Source of the DNA: Facklamia lactis
GTDB lineage: Bacteria > Bacillota > Bacilli > Lactobacillales > Aerococcaceae
DNA: 64,000 bases
NCBI RefSeq assembly: GCF_015863205.1
Contig: NZ_JACBXQ010000006.1
Coordinates: forward strand, 62,001-126,000
Direction of reading: 5' to 3'
Within the stretch, counting starts at the first letter, position 1, and each line of letters starts with the position of its first letter. Of the stretch, positions 1 to 8,127 are shown piece after piece. Position numbers and translations under genes: made by a program. The notes beneath the pieces are model-generated. The model did no database searches. It was not told the origin of the DNA and was given only the letters and a program-made list of their open reading frames with translations.

Positions 1-638
1 ACTGAAGTTCCAGCACCTCTAATTTTAGCTCCCATTTTATTGAGCAAAGTTACAACATCAATAATTTCAGGCTCACGAGCGGCATTTTCAATCACCGTCT
101 TACCTTTTGCCCTCACAGAAGCTAAGATTGTATTAATCGTTGCCCCGACGGACACAACATCCAAATAAATTCGAGTGGCTATTAACCCGTTCGGAGTCGT
201 TAGCGTTATGACACCGTATTCGTCTTCAACTTCAGCACCTAATGATTTAAATGCTTTAACATGCTGATCTATCGGACGGGGCCCTAAAAAGCATCCACCT
301 GGCAAACCAATAACACCTTCTCCAAATTTAGAAAGGGTTGCCCCCATAAAGTAATAAGAGGCTCTTAAACTTTGAATTTTACCAGTCGGCATCGGGATTG
401 ACTGCATTTCTGAAGGATCAATTTTTAGAACATTATTTTTAAAAGATGTTTTGACATTAAATTCATGTAAAATCTCTATTAAAGAATGCACATCTTGAAT
501 ATCAGGAACACCCTCCAGGACTACTTCAGAGTCTGCCAAAATAGCAGCAGGTATTAAGGCAACCGTAGAATTTTTTGCTCCATTGATATTAATTTCCCCA
601 TTTAGAGGTTTCCCTCCACGAATGATCAACTTTTTCAT
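1..638 (-). CDS. murA: UDP-N-acetylglucosamine 1-carboxyvinyltransferase, N-terminal part
   Basis: This enzyme transfers enolpyruvate from PEP to UDP-GlcNAc, the first committed step of peptidoglycan synthesis in the cytoplasm. Only the first 212 codons are inside the window; the gene continues past base 1. Reading from the ATG at 638, the protein opens with the family's [16 protein letters not shown]-like start, the KN pair at residues 22-23, and the catalytic loop LPGGC with Cys116, equivalent to E. coli Cys115. The HEPN gene ends about 30 bases upstream, so the two are probably co-transcribed. Firmicutes often carry two MurA paralogues, and I cannot say which this is from the N-terminal half alone. 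Confidence 0.95.
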   Translation of the reverse strand, partial: MKKLIIRGGKPLNGEININGAKNSTVALIPAAILADSEVVLEGVPDIQDVHSLIEILHEFNVKTSFKNNVLKIDPSEMQSIPMPTGKIQSLRASYYFMGATLSKFGEGVIGLPGGCFLGPRPIDQHVKAFKSLGAEVEDEYGVITLTTPNGLIATRIYLDVVSVGATINTILASVRAKGKTVIENAAREPEIIDVVTLLNKMGAKIRGAGTS

Positions 639-668
639 AAACATAGACTCCTTTATGAACACTTTTTA

Positions 669-1511
669 TTATTTTGTCATTTTAATATAAGAATTTTTTA
701 GTTCTTTTTCAATTTCATTATCTATTATAACCATACTTTGCCATTGCTTAGCAGAAGTAAGGCCGGCTAAATTAATTAAATTTACTAATAACTGATGAAT
801 TTGTTTAGCCTCCATACCTACTCGCTCTTTTAACCAATCATCATTCACATATACAGATTCATGTGCCACAATATTTCGGGCATATTTTTCAATTTTGCGC
901 ATTTGATCAGCAATTTCTAATATTTGTGGATTTTTTACATGGTCTGTAATTAATTTGACAAGGTGACTTGAAGAAACATAATGATCATAATTAAAAAAAT
1001 CTCCATAATAATGTTTCCAAGTACTTTTTATCAAGTTAGATTTAGCCTCAATCAAAGGCTCATTCCACTGTAGTCCACGATAGAGAGGGTTACCATCAGA
1101 AGTTTCCTTAATCACTTCACAAAGATAGCGATCAAGATCTGGAAGAACGGTTGCTTCAAGCACCAAGCGTAGCACATCAACTAATAAAGGGGTTAAAGCT
1201 CTTAAATAATCATCATATTCTCTCAATTCAATCTTAATAGCTAGACTTTGAGCAGAAGAATAAACTCTCTGTTCTAGCTTTCCTGGTTGAGTTAGAAAGT
1301 CCAATTGAAGACGAGGTGCGATCAAATTAATTGTTTTTAAATCCGTATGCTTATAGGCATGACCCAACTCCAATAAGCCCTCTATCCGATCATTGCTCCA
1401 CTCTTTATATATGTGGATATAATCTAGCATGCTATAATATTGTTGGTGTTTTAGCATATGCTTCAACAAAGTAAAATTAACACTTTCACTTTGATCATTT
1501 TCAAGCGCCAC
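669..1511 (-). CDS. HEPN-domain protein resembling the nuclease half of Csm6
   Basis: This is a 280-residue all-helical protein whose C-terminal part holds RNIVAH at residues 212-217. That is an R-x4-H HEPN ribonuclease motif in the form seen in Csm6 proteins (R-N-x-x-A-H). The central stretch around residues 96-118 (YDDYLRALTPLL...) also resembles the helical part of Csm6. Csm6 normally carries an N-terminal CARF domain that senses cyclic oligoadenylate; none fits here because the protein begins directly in the helical region. The start is GTG at 1511 with GAGGTG eight bases upstream. No cas gene or CRISPR array is visible. It follows the rpoE terminator and precedes murA. Family assignment is from motif recognition; RNase activity is inferred. 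Confidence 0.6.
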   Translation of the reverse strand: MALENDQSESVNFTLLKHMLKHQQYYSMLDYIHIYKEWSNDRIEGLLELGHAYKHTDLKTINLIAPRLQLDFLTQPGKLEQRVYSSAQSLAIKIELREYDDYLRALTPLLVDVLRLVLEATVLPDLDRYLCEVIKETSDGNPLYRGLQWNEPLIEAKSNLIKSTWKHYYGDFFNYDHYVSSSHLVKLITDHVKNPQILEIADQMRKIEKYARNIVAHESVYVNDDWLKERVGMEAKQIHQLLVNLINLAGLTSAKQWQSMVIIDNEIEKELKNSYIKMTK

Positions 1512-1624
1512 TATTCTTTCACCTCGTTTATAGATTATAGGCGTATTCTATCATATTGCCCTATGACTTTCGAACAAATCCATTTCTTTGTTATAAAATA
1601 GTAATCTAATAATTAGAAAATCTA
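1512..1624 (-). promoter_or_regulatory. Likely promoter region of the HEPN-murA pair
   Basis: Between the rpoE terminator and the GTG start of the HEPN gene there is a TTGTTC element about 16 bases from TATGAT on the minus strand. A TATAAT also lies just upstream of the ribosome site, but it would leave almost no leader. Since a strong terminator precedes this stretch, some promoter is expected here; which of the two is used cannot be decided by eye. Confidence 0.4.
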
Positions 1625-1659
1625 AAATCCCATCCTACTCTATCAGTAGGATGGGATTT
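1625..1659 (-). terminator. Terminator after rpoE
   Basis: A 14-bp perfect stem (AAATCCCATCCTAC and its complement) closes a 7-base loop just after the rpoE stop. Read on the minus strand it is followed by a T-rich stretch. It separates rpoE from the HEPN-murA pair. Confidence 0.85.
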
Positions 1660-1669
1660 ATTTAATTAA

Positions 1670-2323
1670 TTAATCCTCGTCATCCACATCTTCTTCGAAT
1701 GAATCGTCTTCTTCCTCAAGCTCATCATCAAGATCTTCATCGACTTCATCAAATTCACTTTCTTCATCAATTTCCAGATCATCATCACCTAATTCAGAGA
1801 GATCACTTGCATATTCATTGAGCTCTTCATCTTCATCCACTTCTTCTACATCGGCAACCAAGATTTCGATTGGCTCCTCTTCCTCTTCTTCATCCTCTTC
1901 GTCTCCATCATATTCATCATAAGCATGATCACCGTCTTCAGGATCATCATCATTGTAATCAATCATGTCATCTGAATCATCAGCAAACGCATTAACTTTA
2001 CCTGATTTTTTCTTACGACGCTTAGTGGTCTCCTCTTCAGATGAGGTAATAATTTCCTCATCAATTTCATCAATCGCATACCAAGCTCGTAATCCCCAGC
2101 GATTATCTCCCAGAGAAATAAAGCGTCCATCAATATTTAAATCTGTATAAAAACGAGTCATTTTTGATTCAATATATGTTTCGGATAAACCTAAATAGTT
2201 TTGGATTTCTAATAACAATTCAGTAAAATCCACTACTTCGCCACGATCTTCTAATATAGCATGAGCTACTTCGATTAAAGAAAGCTCCTCTTTTAATTGT
2301 CCTTCAAAACATTTCAATTCCAT
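1670..2323 (-). CDS. rpoE: DNA-directed RNA polymerase delta subunit
   Basis: Delta is a Firmicutes-specific RNA polymerase subunit that speeds polymerase recycling and affects promoter selectivity. The first ~90 residues form the folded HARE-HTH-like domain, ending in [17 protein letters not shown]. The rest is a long, low-complexity Asp/Glu tail, which is the family hallmark. A short basic patch (KRRKKK, about residue 102) separates the two parts. In many Firmicutes rpoE is followed by pyrG; here a terminator and the HEPN gene follow instead. The acidic repeats create antisense open frames that I regard as artefacts. Confidence 0.95.
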   Translation of the reverse strand: MELKCFEGQLKEELSLIEVAHAILEDRGEVVDFTELLLEIQNYLGLSETYIESKMTRFYTDLNIDGRFISLGDNRWGLRAWYAIDEIDEEIITSSEEETTKRRKKKSGKVNAFADDSDDMIDYNDDDPEDGDHAYDEYDGDEEDEEEEEEPIEILVADVEEVDEDEELNEYASDLSELGDDDLEIDEESEFDEVDEDLDDELEEEDDSFEEDVDDED

Positions 2324-2359
2324 GCTTATCCCCCTTAATACTCATTATTATAGTACCAT

Positions 2360-2779
2360 TTAATCCCAATATTTCAATTGAAAATCATATTCTCCAATTT
2401 GTTTGTCTTGCAAATAAATTTGATACTGAATGTGAATAATTTGATATGAATCTTCCTCGCAAACGTCAAGCCCTTTAGTATAAACTTTTAATTCCCAGAC
2501 TCCTTGAGGTGTTTGATAGGAAGTATAGGTTATGTCACCTTCTTTAAAAGAAAGAGAATACTGTGGTTGGTGAATTTCAACTTTATATTGATTCTTTATG
2601 GTATCCCTAAACCACTTAATCGTTATTTCTAGCCCATCCTTATCGAAATATTGAATTCGACTGTATGTTGATAAAACAACTAAATCAGCATGACTTCGGT
2701 GCTGCCAAGTATTATGCTCCTCTTCATTCATGTATCTAATGCTTTGATCAACATTTAAATTCACTTTCTTCCGATACAT
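2360..2779 (-). CDS. DUF1934 (YwiB-like) beta-barrel protein
   Basis: This is a small cytoplasmic protein of the DUF1934 family, related to B. subtilis YwiB and built as a calycin-like beta barrel. The family's central block is visible as YTSYQTPQGVWELKVYT, followed by alternating strands (IIHIQYQIYL, IGEYDFQLKYW). No enzymatic residues can be named and its function is unknown. An upstream in-frame ATG at 2791 is possible, but GAGGG sits inside that extension and is ideally spaced for the ATG at 2779, so I chose the shorter form. It lies just upstream of rpoE, about 36 bases away, and may share its transcript. Confidence 0.85.
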   Translation of the reverse strand: MYRKKVNLNVDQSIRYMNEEEHNTWQHRSHADLVVLSTYSRIQYFDKDGLEITIKWFRDTIKNQYKVEIHQPQYSLSFKEGDITYTSYQTPQGVWELKVYTKGLDVCEEDSYQIIHIQYQIYLQDKQIGEYDFQLKYWD

Positions 2780-2809
2780 ACCATCCCTCATTTTAATCGT
2801 ATATTAAAA

Positions 2810-2882
2810 TACACCAGGACGGACTCGAACCATCATCTTTCGCTTAGGAGGCAAGTGCTCTATCCTGTTGAGCTACTGGTGC
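2810..2882 (-). tRNA. tRNA-Arg (anticodon CCT)
   Basis: The minus strand folds as a cloverleaf: acceptor GCACCAG pairs with CTGGTGT (one G-U), the D stem is GCTC/GAGC, the anticodon loop CTCCTAA gives CCT, and the T loop GTTCGAGTCC is canonical. CCA is not encoded. The anticodon stem has one weak outer pair. Confidence 0.93.
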
Positions 2883-2936
2883 ATATTGGCATTCTATCTT
2901 TATTTATAGACTTTCATACTATTATAAAACAAAATT

Positions 2937-2945
2937 TGATATAAT
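2937..2945 (+). promoter_or_regulatory. Extended -10 promoter for the lipoyl transferase gene
   Basis: TTGATATAAT gives a TG-N-TATAAT extended -10 about 50 bases before the ATG at 2995. No good -35 is visible, which fits an extended -10 promoter. Confidence 0.6.
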
Positions 2946-2994
2946 CATAGTGTTAGAAACCTTTATAATATATCAATTTGAGGAGTGCTCGTCA

Positions 2995-3852
2995 ATGGCA
3001 GAAATTAATCACAAAAAAATTATCTCAGATCATCAATGGCTAATCTTTTCGGAATCAGACAATCCCGATCGTCATAAACGTGATTCTGCTCTGGCATATC
3101 AAGACTCTTTTTTACGTTACGTCTTATCCCTGAATGACCAAAAGCAAACACAAGCGCCTTTTGGAATCTTACATTTTTATCCAATCTTTCAGCCCACCAT
3201 CTATCTAGGTGCAAAAGATAAATTATTGCCTCACTTTCCGGCAGCTATCCAATACCTTAAAAAAAATGGCTATACGGTCTCGCTTAGACCTCATGGTGGC
3301 CTAGGCGTCGTCGAAGATAGTGGCATCTTAAATTTTGGATTGGTTACAGATAATCGCATTATTAATTTATCCATTGAAGAAGCCTACCAAGTTATCATTG
3401 AACTTGTGCAAGACTCTTTGAAAGACTTCTCTTTAAAAGTTGATGCCTATGAAATCGAAGATTCCTACTGTCCTGGAAAATATGATATTGTACTTGAAGG
3501 GAAAAAAGTTGGAGGTATTGCTCAAAGGAGATTCAAGCACGCAGTTACCACAGCTGCTTATATTGGGATCTCTGGTGACCAGAATCAAAGGGGAAACTTA
3601 ATGAAAGAATTTTACCTACAAGGTGGTGCTGATCAGCGTTTCCCTACTATTAACCCTGATTCAATGACAACTCTGGAAAATATATTAGGATCCAACATCC
3701 AATTGGAAGAATATATGCAACTACTAATAGATACCCTTCACCAATATTCCTCAACAGAAAAAGGAAATTATCATGACCCTACATTAAAACAAATATTTCA
3801 GCCTTTGTACCAAAAAGCATATCAAAGAAGCGAAAAGATCCAAAGTCAATAA
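2995..3852 (+). CDS. lipL: Lipoate/octanoate protein transferase family enzyme (LipL-like)
   Basis: This belongs to the biotin/lipoate protein ligase fold and should attach or move octanoyl or lipoyl groups on lipoyl domains such as GcvH or E2 subunits. Visible are the RPHGGLGVVEDSG loop (about residues 98-110), the SYCPGKYD motif with Cys159, and GKKVGGIAQRR with the conserved lysine. The cysteine in this context resembles the acyl-enzyme cysteine of B. subtilis LipL rather than an ATP-dependent LplA, so amidotransfer is the better guess; the gene symbol is tentative. The start at ATG 2995 follows AGGAG at 2981; an upstream in-frame GTG at 2950 lacks a ribosome site. It is followed after 14 bases by the HD gene. 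Confidence 0.8.
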   Translation: MAEINHKKIISDHQWLIFSESDNPDRHKRDSALAYQDSFLRYVLSLNDQKQTQAPFGILHFYPIFQPTIYLGAKDKLLPHFPAAIQYLKKNGYTVSLRPHGGLGVVEDSGILNFGLVTDNRIINLSIEEAYQVIIELVQDSLKDFSLKVDAYEIEDSYCPGKYDIVLEGKKVGGIAQRRFKHAVTTAAYIGISGDQNQRGNLMKEFYLQGGADQRFPTINPDSMTTLENILGSNIQLEEYMQLLIDTLHQYSSTEKGNYHDPTLKQIFQPLYQKAYQRSEKIQSQ

Positions 3853-3866
3853 GCAAGGAGTTCTCT

Positions 3867-5273
3867 ATGATGACATCATTTCAATCTAAACTCGCTCAAC
3901 AAAAACTCAGTCGTGAAAAAGTTTTTCGAGATCCTGTCCATGATTATATCCATATTCGAGATAAAATCATCATAGATCTCATTGACACCCGCGAATTTCA
4001 ACGTCTAAGAAGAATTAAACAGCTTGGGACCTCTTCGTATACTTTTCACGGAGCTGAACATTCACGTTTTAATCATTCACTAGGTGTTTATGAAATTACT
4101 CGAAGAATTATTAGCCAATTTGAACGCAATTACCGTTCTTCCTCTCCTTATGATGGCCTCTGGCAGCCTGAAGAATGGATGGTCGCCATTTGTGCAGCTC
4201 TACTTCACGATATTGGGCACGGGCCATTTTCACACACTTTTGAAACCATTTTTAGTACTGATCACGAAACTTTAACTCAACTCATCATTACCTCTCCAGA
4301 AACGGAAGTCAATCAAGTACTTAGACGATTAGGTAATGATTTCCCGCAAAAAGTCGCGAGTGTCATTAACAAAACTTATCCTAATCAGCAAGTTGTTCAA
4401 CTGATTTCCAGTCAAATTGATGCAGATCGAATGGATTATCTGCTCAGAGATGCCTTTTATGCAGGGGTTTCATATGGAGAATTTGATCTAACCAGAATTT
4501 CTAGAGTAATTCGCCCCTTTAATAACCGGATTGCTTTTGATTTTTCTGGAATGCATGCAGTAGAAGATTATATTATGAGCCGCTATCAAATGTATATGCA
4601 GGTATATTTCCATCCTGTTTCTCGTGGGATGGAACAAGTTTTAAAAGGTCTCTTTGCCCGAGCACGAGATTGTTATAATCAAAAAAATCAATGTTCCAAA
4701 ATGAAAACACCGATCAAATTGTTAGAACCCTTTCTTAATAATCAGTGGACCTTAAATGATTATTTAAAACTTGATGATCATATTATGAATGCTTACTTCA
4801 ATCAGTGGGCAGAAGAAGATGATGTAATCCTCGCAGACTTGGCCTATCGTTTCTCGAATCGCAAACCCTTTAAATCTATTATTACCAACGAAGAAGAGCG
4901 AGACGCTTTAAAAGAAGCGATCTATAATGAATTATTTGAGGCAGGCTTCAATGGCAATTACTATCTCAATGAAGATTCTAGTTTTGATCTTCCTTATGAT
5001 TACTACCGTCCTTATCACAATAGCCAAAAAGTCCAAATTGATTTAGTTACCAAAACTAATCAAGTAGTTGAACTTTCTCAAGTTTCCAGCCTCGTTAAGT
5101 CTCTGACAGGACAGGTAAGAGGCGACCATCGCATCTTCTTCCCTAAAGAATTAATTAATCATTTAAATAAGATACCTGCTGATCAATTATCCGAACGGCA
5201 AAAAATGATTCTAGTTGCCTACATCAATGAGCGCCACGATGTCACTCATAATATACAAGAAAGACTATTCTAG
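3867..5273 (+). CDS. HD-domain phosphohydrolase, dNTPase-like (YwfO/EF1143 type)
   Basis: This is a 468-residue cytoplasmic HD-superfamily metal hydrolase. The metal-binding set is visible: histidines in AEHSRFNHSLGV (residues 63-73), the HD pair at 114-115 in LLHDIGHGPFSHTFE, and a later Asp in DADRMDYLLRD near residue 192. Homologues such as Enterococcus EF1143 are deoxynucleoside triphosphate triphosphohydrolases, so dNTP pool control is the likely role; the substrate is inferred. AAGGAG lies just upstream of the start, which could be either of two adjacent ATG codons (3867 or 3870). It sits between the lipoyl transferase and the Nudix gene in one plus-strand operon. Confidence 0.88.
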   Translation: MMTSFQSKLAQQKLSREKVFRDPVHDYIHIRDKIIIDLIDTREFQRLRRIKQLGTSSYTFHGAEHSRFNHSLGVYEITRRIISQFERNYRSSSPYDGLWQPEEWMVAICAALLHDIGHGPFSHTFETIFSTDHETLTQLIITSPETEVNQVLRRLGNDFPQKVASVINKTYPNQQVVQLISSQIDADRMDYLLRDAFYAGVSYGEFDLTRISRVIRPFNNRIAFDFSGMHAVEDYIMSRYQMYMQVYFHPVSRGMEQVLKGLFARARDCYNQKNQCSKMKTPIKLLEPFLNNQWTLNDYLKLDDHIMNAYFNQWAEEDDVILADLAYRFSNRKPFKSIITNEEERDALKEAIYNELFEAGFNGNYYLNEDSSFDLPYDYYRPYHNSQKVQIDLVTKTNQVVELSQVSSLVKSLTGQVRGDHRIFFPKELINHLNKIPADQLSERQKMILVAYINERHDVTHNIQERLF

Positions 5274-5283
5274 AGGTGAGAAC

Positions 5284-5694
5284 ATGCAAAAGGAAAAATC
5301 GTGTGGAGCTGTTATTTATTTTTCAAAAGAAAAAACACCCTACTTCTTGCTTATTCAGCACAAAAATGGTGGGCATTGGTCCTTCCCAAAAGGCCATGTA
5401 GAGCCAAATGAGAGTGAAGTTGAGACAGCTTTAAGAGAAATAAAGGAAGAAACAGGGTTAGAGGTAAAATTAGACACCTCCTTCCGAGAATCCACTACTT
5501 TCTCGCCTAAAGAAGGTGTCATGAAAGATGTTATTTATTTTCTAGCATGTGCAAATAATCCAGAGGTCATTCAACAAATAGAAGAAGTGACAGATTCAAA
5601 TTGGCTCAATTTTGAAAAAGCGTTAAGCACTTTAACTTACTCTTCTGACAAACAAATTTTAATTAAAGCTAAACAGCATTTAGAAAATATTTAA
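5284..5694 (+). CDS. Nudix hydrolase, Ap4A-hydrolase type
   Basis: A perfect Nudix box G-x5-E-x7-REI-x-EE-x-GL lies at residues 37-59, preceded by GHWSFPKGH, as in asymmetric bis(5'-nucleosyl)-tetraphosphatases. Such enzymes clear Ap4A and related dinucleotides formed by aminoacyl-tRNA synthetases. The protein of 136 residues is a typical single domain. The start at ATG 5284 follows AGAGGTGAG; upstream in-frame starts overlap the HD gene and lack ribosome sites. It begins 10 bases after the HD gene stop, so the two are translationally close. The exact nucleotide substrate is inferred. Confidence 0.88.
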   Translation: MQKEKSCGAVIYFSKEKTPYFLLIQHKNGGHWSFPKGHVEPNESEVETALREIKEETGLEVKLDTSFRESTTFSPKEGVMKDVIYFLACANNPEVIQQIEEVTDSNWLNFEKALSTLTYSSDKQILIKAKQHLENI

Positions 5695-5734
5695 AATAAA
5701 TTTTCTAACATTCTGAATCTTTCTTAACCCACAT

Positions 5735-6358
5735 TTATTCTTCATTGCTATCGCTAGACTTAAAATAGTCAGCTTCTAGTTGTTGCCAATAACTTTGATC
5801 GCTCTCTGTCAGAGGTCGGATGACTCTACAAGGATTTCCTACGGCTATCACATTATCTGGAATATCTTGGTTTACAATTGAGCCAGCTCCTATTATAGTG
5901 TTTGAACCGATTGTAACGCCTGGAAGAATGGTGGAGCTCCCTCCAATCCATGTACCTGAACCAATCTTTATGGGCAAGCCATATTCCAAGCCACGATTTC
6001 TGACCCCTGCATCTAACGGATGAGTAGCTGTATACAAATTAACACGAGGTCCAAACATTACATTGTCACCAATCTCAATGGTCGACACATCTAAAAAAAT
6101 GCAATCGTAATTGCAATAAAAATTATCACCTAGGCTTGTATTCACGCCATAATCGATAAAAACAGGAGCTTGGATGGTTACATTTCTACCTACTGAACCA
6201 AATAACTGTGTCATAAGCCCCTGTTTCTCATCAACTTGCTCATCAGTTAGCTGATTATATCTATTCATTAAATTTCTTTGTTTTAAAGACAGCTGCTTTA
6301 ATTCTGGCTTTGATGCGTCGTACAATTGACCCCTAATCATTCGTTCAAATTCCGTCAT
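5735..6358 (-). CDS. maa: Sugar O-acetyltransferase (maltose/galactoside acetyltransferase family)
   Basis: This enzyme acetylates sugars from acetyl-CoA. The N-terminal helical domain (MIRGQLYDAS... about residues 7-60) is the maltose acetyltransferase cap. The rest is a left-handed beta helix with hexapeptide repeats (IGDNVMFGPRVNLYTATHPLD, IGSGTWIGGSSTILPGVTIG, IGAGSIVNQDIP). The histidine in TATHPLD is the usual catalytic base. The start was set at ATG 6358 because GAGGTG precedes it by a good spacing. It stands downstream of a strong terminator and seems to have its own transcript; the true acceptor sugar is unknown. Confidence 0.9.
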   Translation of the reverse strand: MTEFERMIRGQLYDASKPELKQLSLKQRNLMNRYNQLTDEQVDEKQGLMTQLFGSVGRNVTIQAPVFIDYGVNTSLGDNFYCNYDCIFLDVSTIEIGDNVMFGPRVNLYTATHPLDAGVRNRGLEYGLPIKIGSGTWIGGSSTILPGVTIGSNTIIGAGSIVNQDIPDNVIAVGNPCRVIRPLTESDQSYWQQLEADYFKSSDSNEE

Positions 6359-6376
6359 TTTTACACCTCGTTCAAT

Positions 6377-6412
6377 AAAAACCACTTATGAAGTGATTCA
6401 TAAGTGGTTTTT
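6377..6412 (-). terminator. Terminator after the acidic-tailed membrane protein gene
   Basis: A perfect 16-bp inverted repeat (AAAAACCACTTATGAA and its complement) with a 4-base loop follows the gene ending at 6418. The stem ends in T5 on the minus strand. It lies directly before the acetyltransferase ribosome site. Confidence 0.85.
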
Positions 6413-6417
6413 ATCAT

Positions 6418-7062
6418 CTAATATTCTTCATTATTTGCATCTGTTCTTTTAGAATCCATCTGATGATCCACTTCTGTATCATCTATTATCTCATCAATCG
6501 GCTCATCTTCATAATGATATTCTTTGATTACAATCTGATCATCATGACTTGATTCAATTTTTTCGTTATCTACTTCTTCTGATTCAATAAAAGGTTCTTG
6601 TCTTTCTATTGAATCTCTCTCCACGTCTACTTGATCATCAGGATGTGCAACTGCCCCTGTTACCGCATCATATTCTTCTGGTTGATCAACCACTTCTTTT
6701 TGCTGAGAAGATTTCTTTTTATTATTCATTAAATATTGATAACCAATATAAGCTAATAATGCTAATCCACTCAGAATCAATATCCAAGTAAAGACCTGTC
6801 CCCAGTTAATCTGTATCCAATTATTAAACAGCGCTACAATTAGAATGGCTAAAGCAGAAAAAGCTAAATGAGTTCCTAATTTTTGGCTAAAGGCCATCGA
6901 ACGAATGTTATAAATTAAGAATAACAATCCAAGGATTACTCCTAAAATAAGAATCGATAAAAAAGTATATATTTGTGGAACTCCCCAGTTCGAATAGAGC
7001 CCATACACTAATAAGGTAGCTAATAATCCATACTGTATTAATGATCCAACTCGTTTAAACAT
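6418..7062 (-). CDS. Hypothetical membrane protein with acidic cytoplasmic tail
   Basis: I do not recognise the family. The first ~115 residues contain four hydrophobic segments (about 8-27, 34-53, 66-82 and 88-109) and then a basic stretch NNKKKSS, consistent with a small polytopic protein whose C-terminus is inside. The remaining ~95 residues are strongly acidic and hydrophilic with many Asp/Glu and no recognisable domain, probably disordered. GAGGAAGATC precedes the ATG at 7062. It is a single gene between the met operon and the acetyltransferase, closed by a strong terminator. Confidence 0.75.
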   Translation of the reverse strand: MFKRVGSLIQYGLLATLLVYGLYSNWGVPQIYTFLSILILGVILGLLFLIYNIRSMAFSQKLGTHLAFSALAILIVALFNNWIQINWGQVFTWILILSGLALLAYIGYQYLMNNKKKSSQQKEVVDQPEEYDAVTGAVAHPDDQVDVERDSIERQEPFIESEEVDNEKIESSHDDQIVIKEYHYEDEPIDEIIDDTEVDHQMDSKRTDANNEEY

Positions 7063-7173
7063 GATCTTCCTCCTTATTGACTACTTTTCTTGGCTTAATT
7101 ATAACATAGCACCTTCAAATTTAGCGGCCTAACGAACTAAAAAATACAACTATTTGAAAAATATTGTGTACAA

Positions 7174-7205
7174 AAAGTAAGAAACAGTCCATTATTCCTT
7201 ACTTT
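7174..7205 (-). terminator. Terminator at the end of metQ
   Basis: AAAGTAAGAAA pairs with TTCCTTACTTT (one G-U) around a 10-base loop, and the minus strand continues with TTTTTG. The hairpin overlaps the last codons of metQ. Confidence 0.6.
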
Positions 7206-8058
7206 CAAGTTCCAACGGCAACTGATCCGAATCAGACCAAGCTGGTACATCGGAACCATTCGATACTTCAGTTAGTTTATTAGCAGTCGCCTCTGATTGA
7301 TACAATTCCACTATTTTATGATAGAGGGGATTGTCTCTATCCTCTGAACGAACAGCAATAATATTTTTATATATTTCAGATAAGTCTTCAATTTTTTCAG
7401 CATCATTAAAAATAGCTTGTTCATCTGGCAACTGTGCATCTCTTGCAAAATTGTTATTAATCGCGGCTGCTACAACATCTGGTAAAGCTGTTACAAGTTG
7501 ACCCGCATCTAATTCTTCAAACTCTAATTGGAAGTCATTCTTGCTTATATCACGTACAGTGGGGAGTACACCTGATGCATCATCAACCTCAATAATCCCA
7601 GCTTTCTCCAGCGCTAATAAGGCTCGTCCACCGTTAGTAGGATCATTCGGAATTGCAATAAGATCTCCTTCTTGCAATTCATCTAAAGATTTAATATTTT
7701 CCGCATAAATTTTCATTGGCGCCACATAGGTATATCCAAGAGCTTGAAGTCCCCCACCATTTGAAGCGTTCCAATCATTGAGGAATTCAACATGCTGAAA
7801 GGCGTTTAAATCTAAAGAGCCATCTGCCAAGGCCACATTAGGCTGTACATAATCATTAAATAAAACGATATCGATCGTGATTCCTTCTTCTAAAGCTCGT
7901 TCCGCCACGTCTTTCCAAACTTCTTCTTCGTACTCTGAAGCTACTCCTACAGTAACGGTCTCTCCATCCCAGTCTTTATCTACTTGAGCTGAAATACCAG
8001 GAACCAGTATCAAACCAACAGTCAATAGCCCCCATAAAGATTGAATTATTTTTTTCAT
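7192..8058 (-). CDS. metQ: Methionine-binding protein of the ABC transporter
   Basis: This NlpA/MetQ-family substrate-binding protein should deliver methionine to MetNI. Family blocks include VTVGVASEYEEEVWKDVAERA, the ALADGSLDLNAFQHVEFLNDW segment and LIAIPNDPTNGGRALLALEKAGII. The signal sequence has a KK start and a hydrophobic core, ending ...LVPGISAQ. That ending looks like a signal peptidase I site (A-x-A-like), and there is no lipobox cysteine anywhere near it. Gram-positive MetQ proteins are normally lipoproteins, so membrane anchoring here is unexplained. It is the last gene of metNIQ, about 70 bases after metI, and is controlled by the T-box upstream of metN. Confidence 0.92.
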   Translation of the reverse strand: MKKIIQSLWGLLTVGLILVPGISAQVDKDWDGETVTVGVASEYEEEVWKDVAERALEEGITIDIVLFNDYVQPNVALADGSLDLNAFQHVEFLNDWNASNGGGLQALGYTYVAPMKIYAENIKSLDELQEGDLIAIPNDPTNGGRALLALEKAGIIEVDDASGVLPTVRDISKNDFQLEFEELDAGQLVTALPDVVAAAINNNFARDAQLPDEQAIFNDAEKIEDLSEIYKNIIAVRSEDRDNPLYHKIVELYQSEATANKLTEVSNGSDVPAWSDSDQLPLELESKE

Positions 8059-8127
8059 ATTAAGTCTCTCCTTTAAAATATAATTATTTCCCTATTATTC
8101 CTACCATTTCTTAATAACGATATCCCA

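Noticed and set aside
44-638. Possible gene remnant with CARF function upstream of the HEPN gene
   Set aside because: The minus-strand reading there is clearly MurA, and upstream of the HEPN start lies the rpoE terminator, so no CARF remnant exists here.
1965-2150. 61-residue frame opposite rpoE
   Set aside because: It mirrors the acidic low-complexity tail of delta on the other strand and has no ribosome site or family.
3020-3214. Antisense frames inside strong genes (for example 3020-3214, 22757-23005, 42608-42889, 60077-60487)
   Set aside because: Each lies opposite or inside a well-supported coding region and shows no family or ribosome site of its own.
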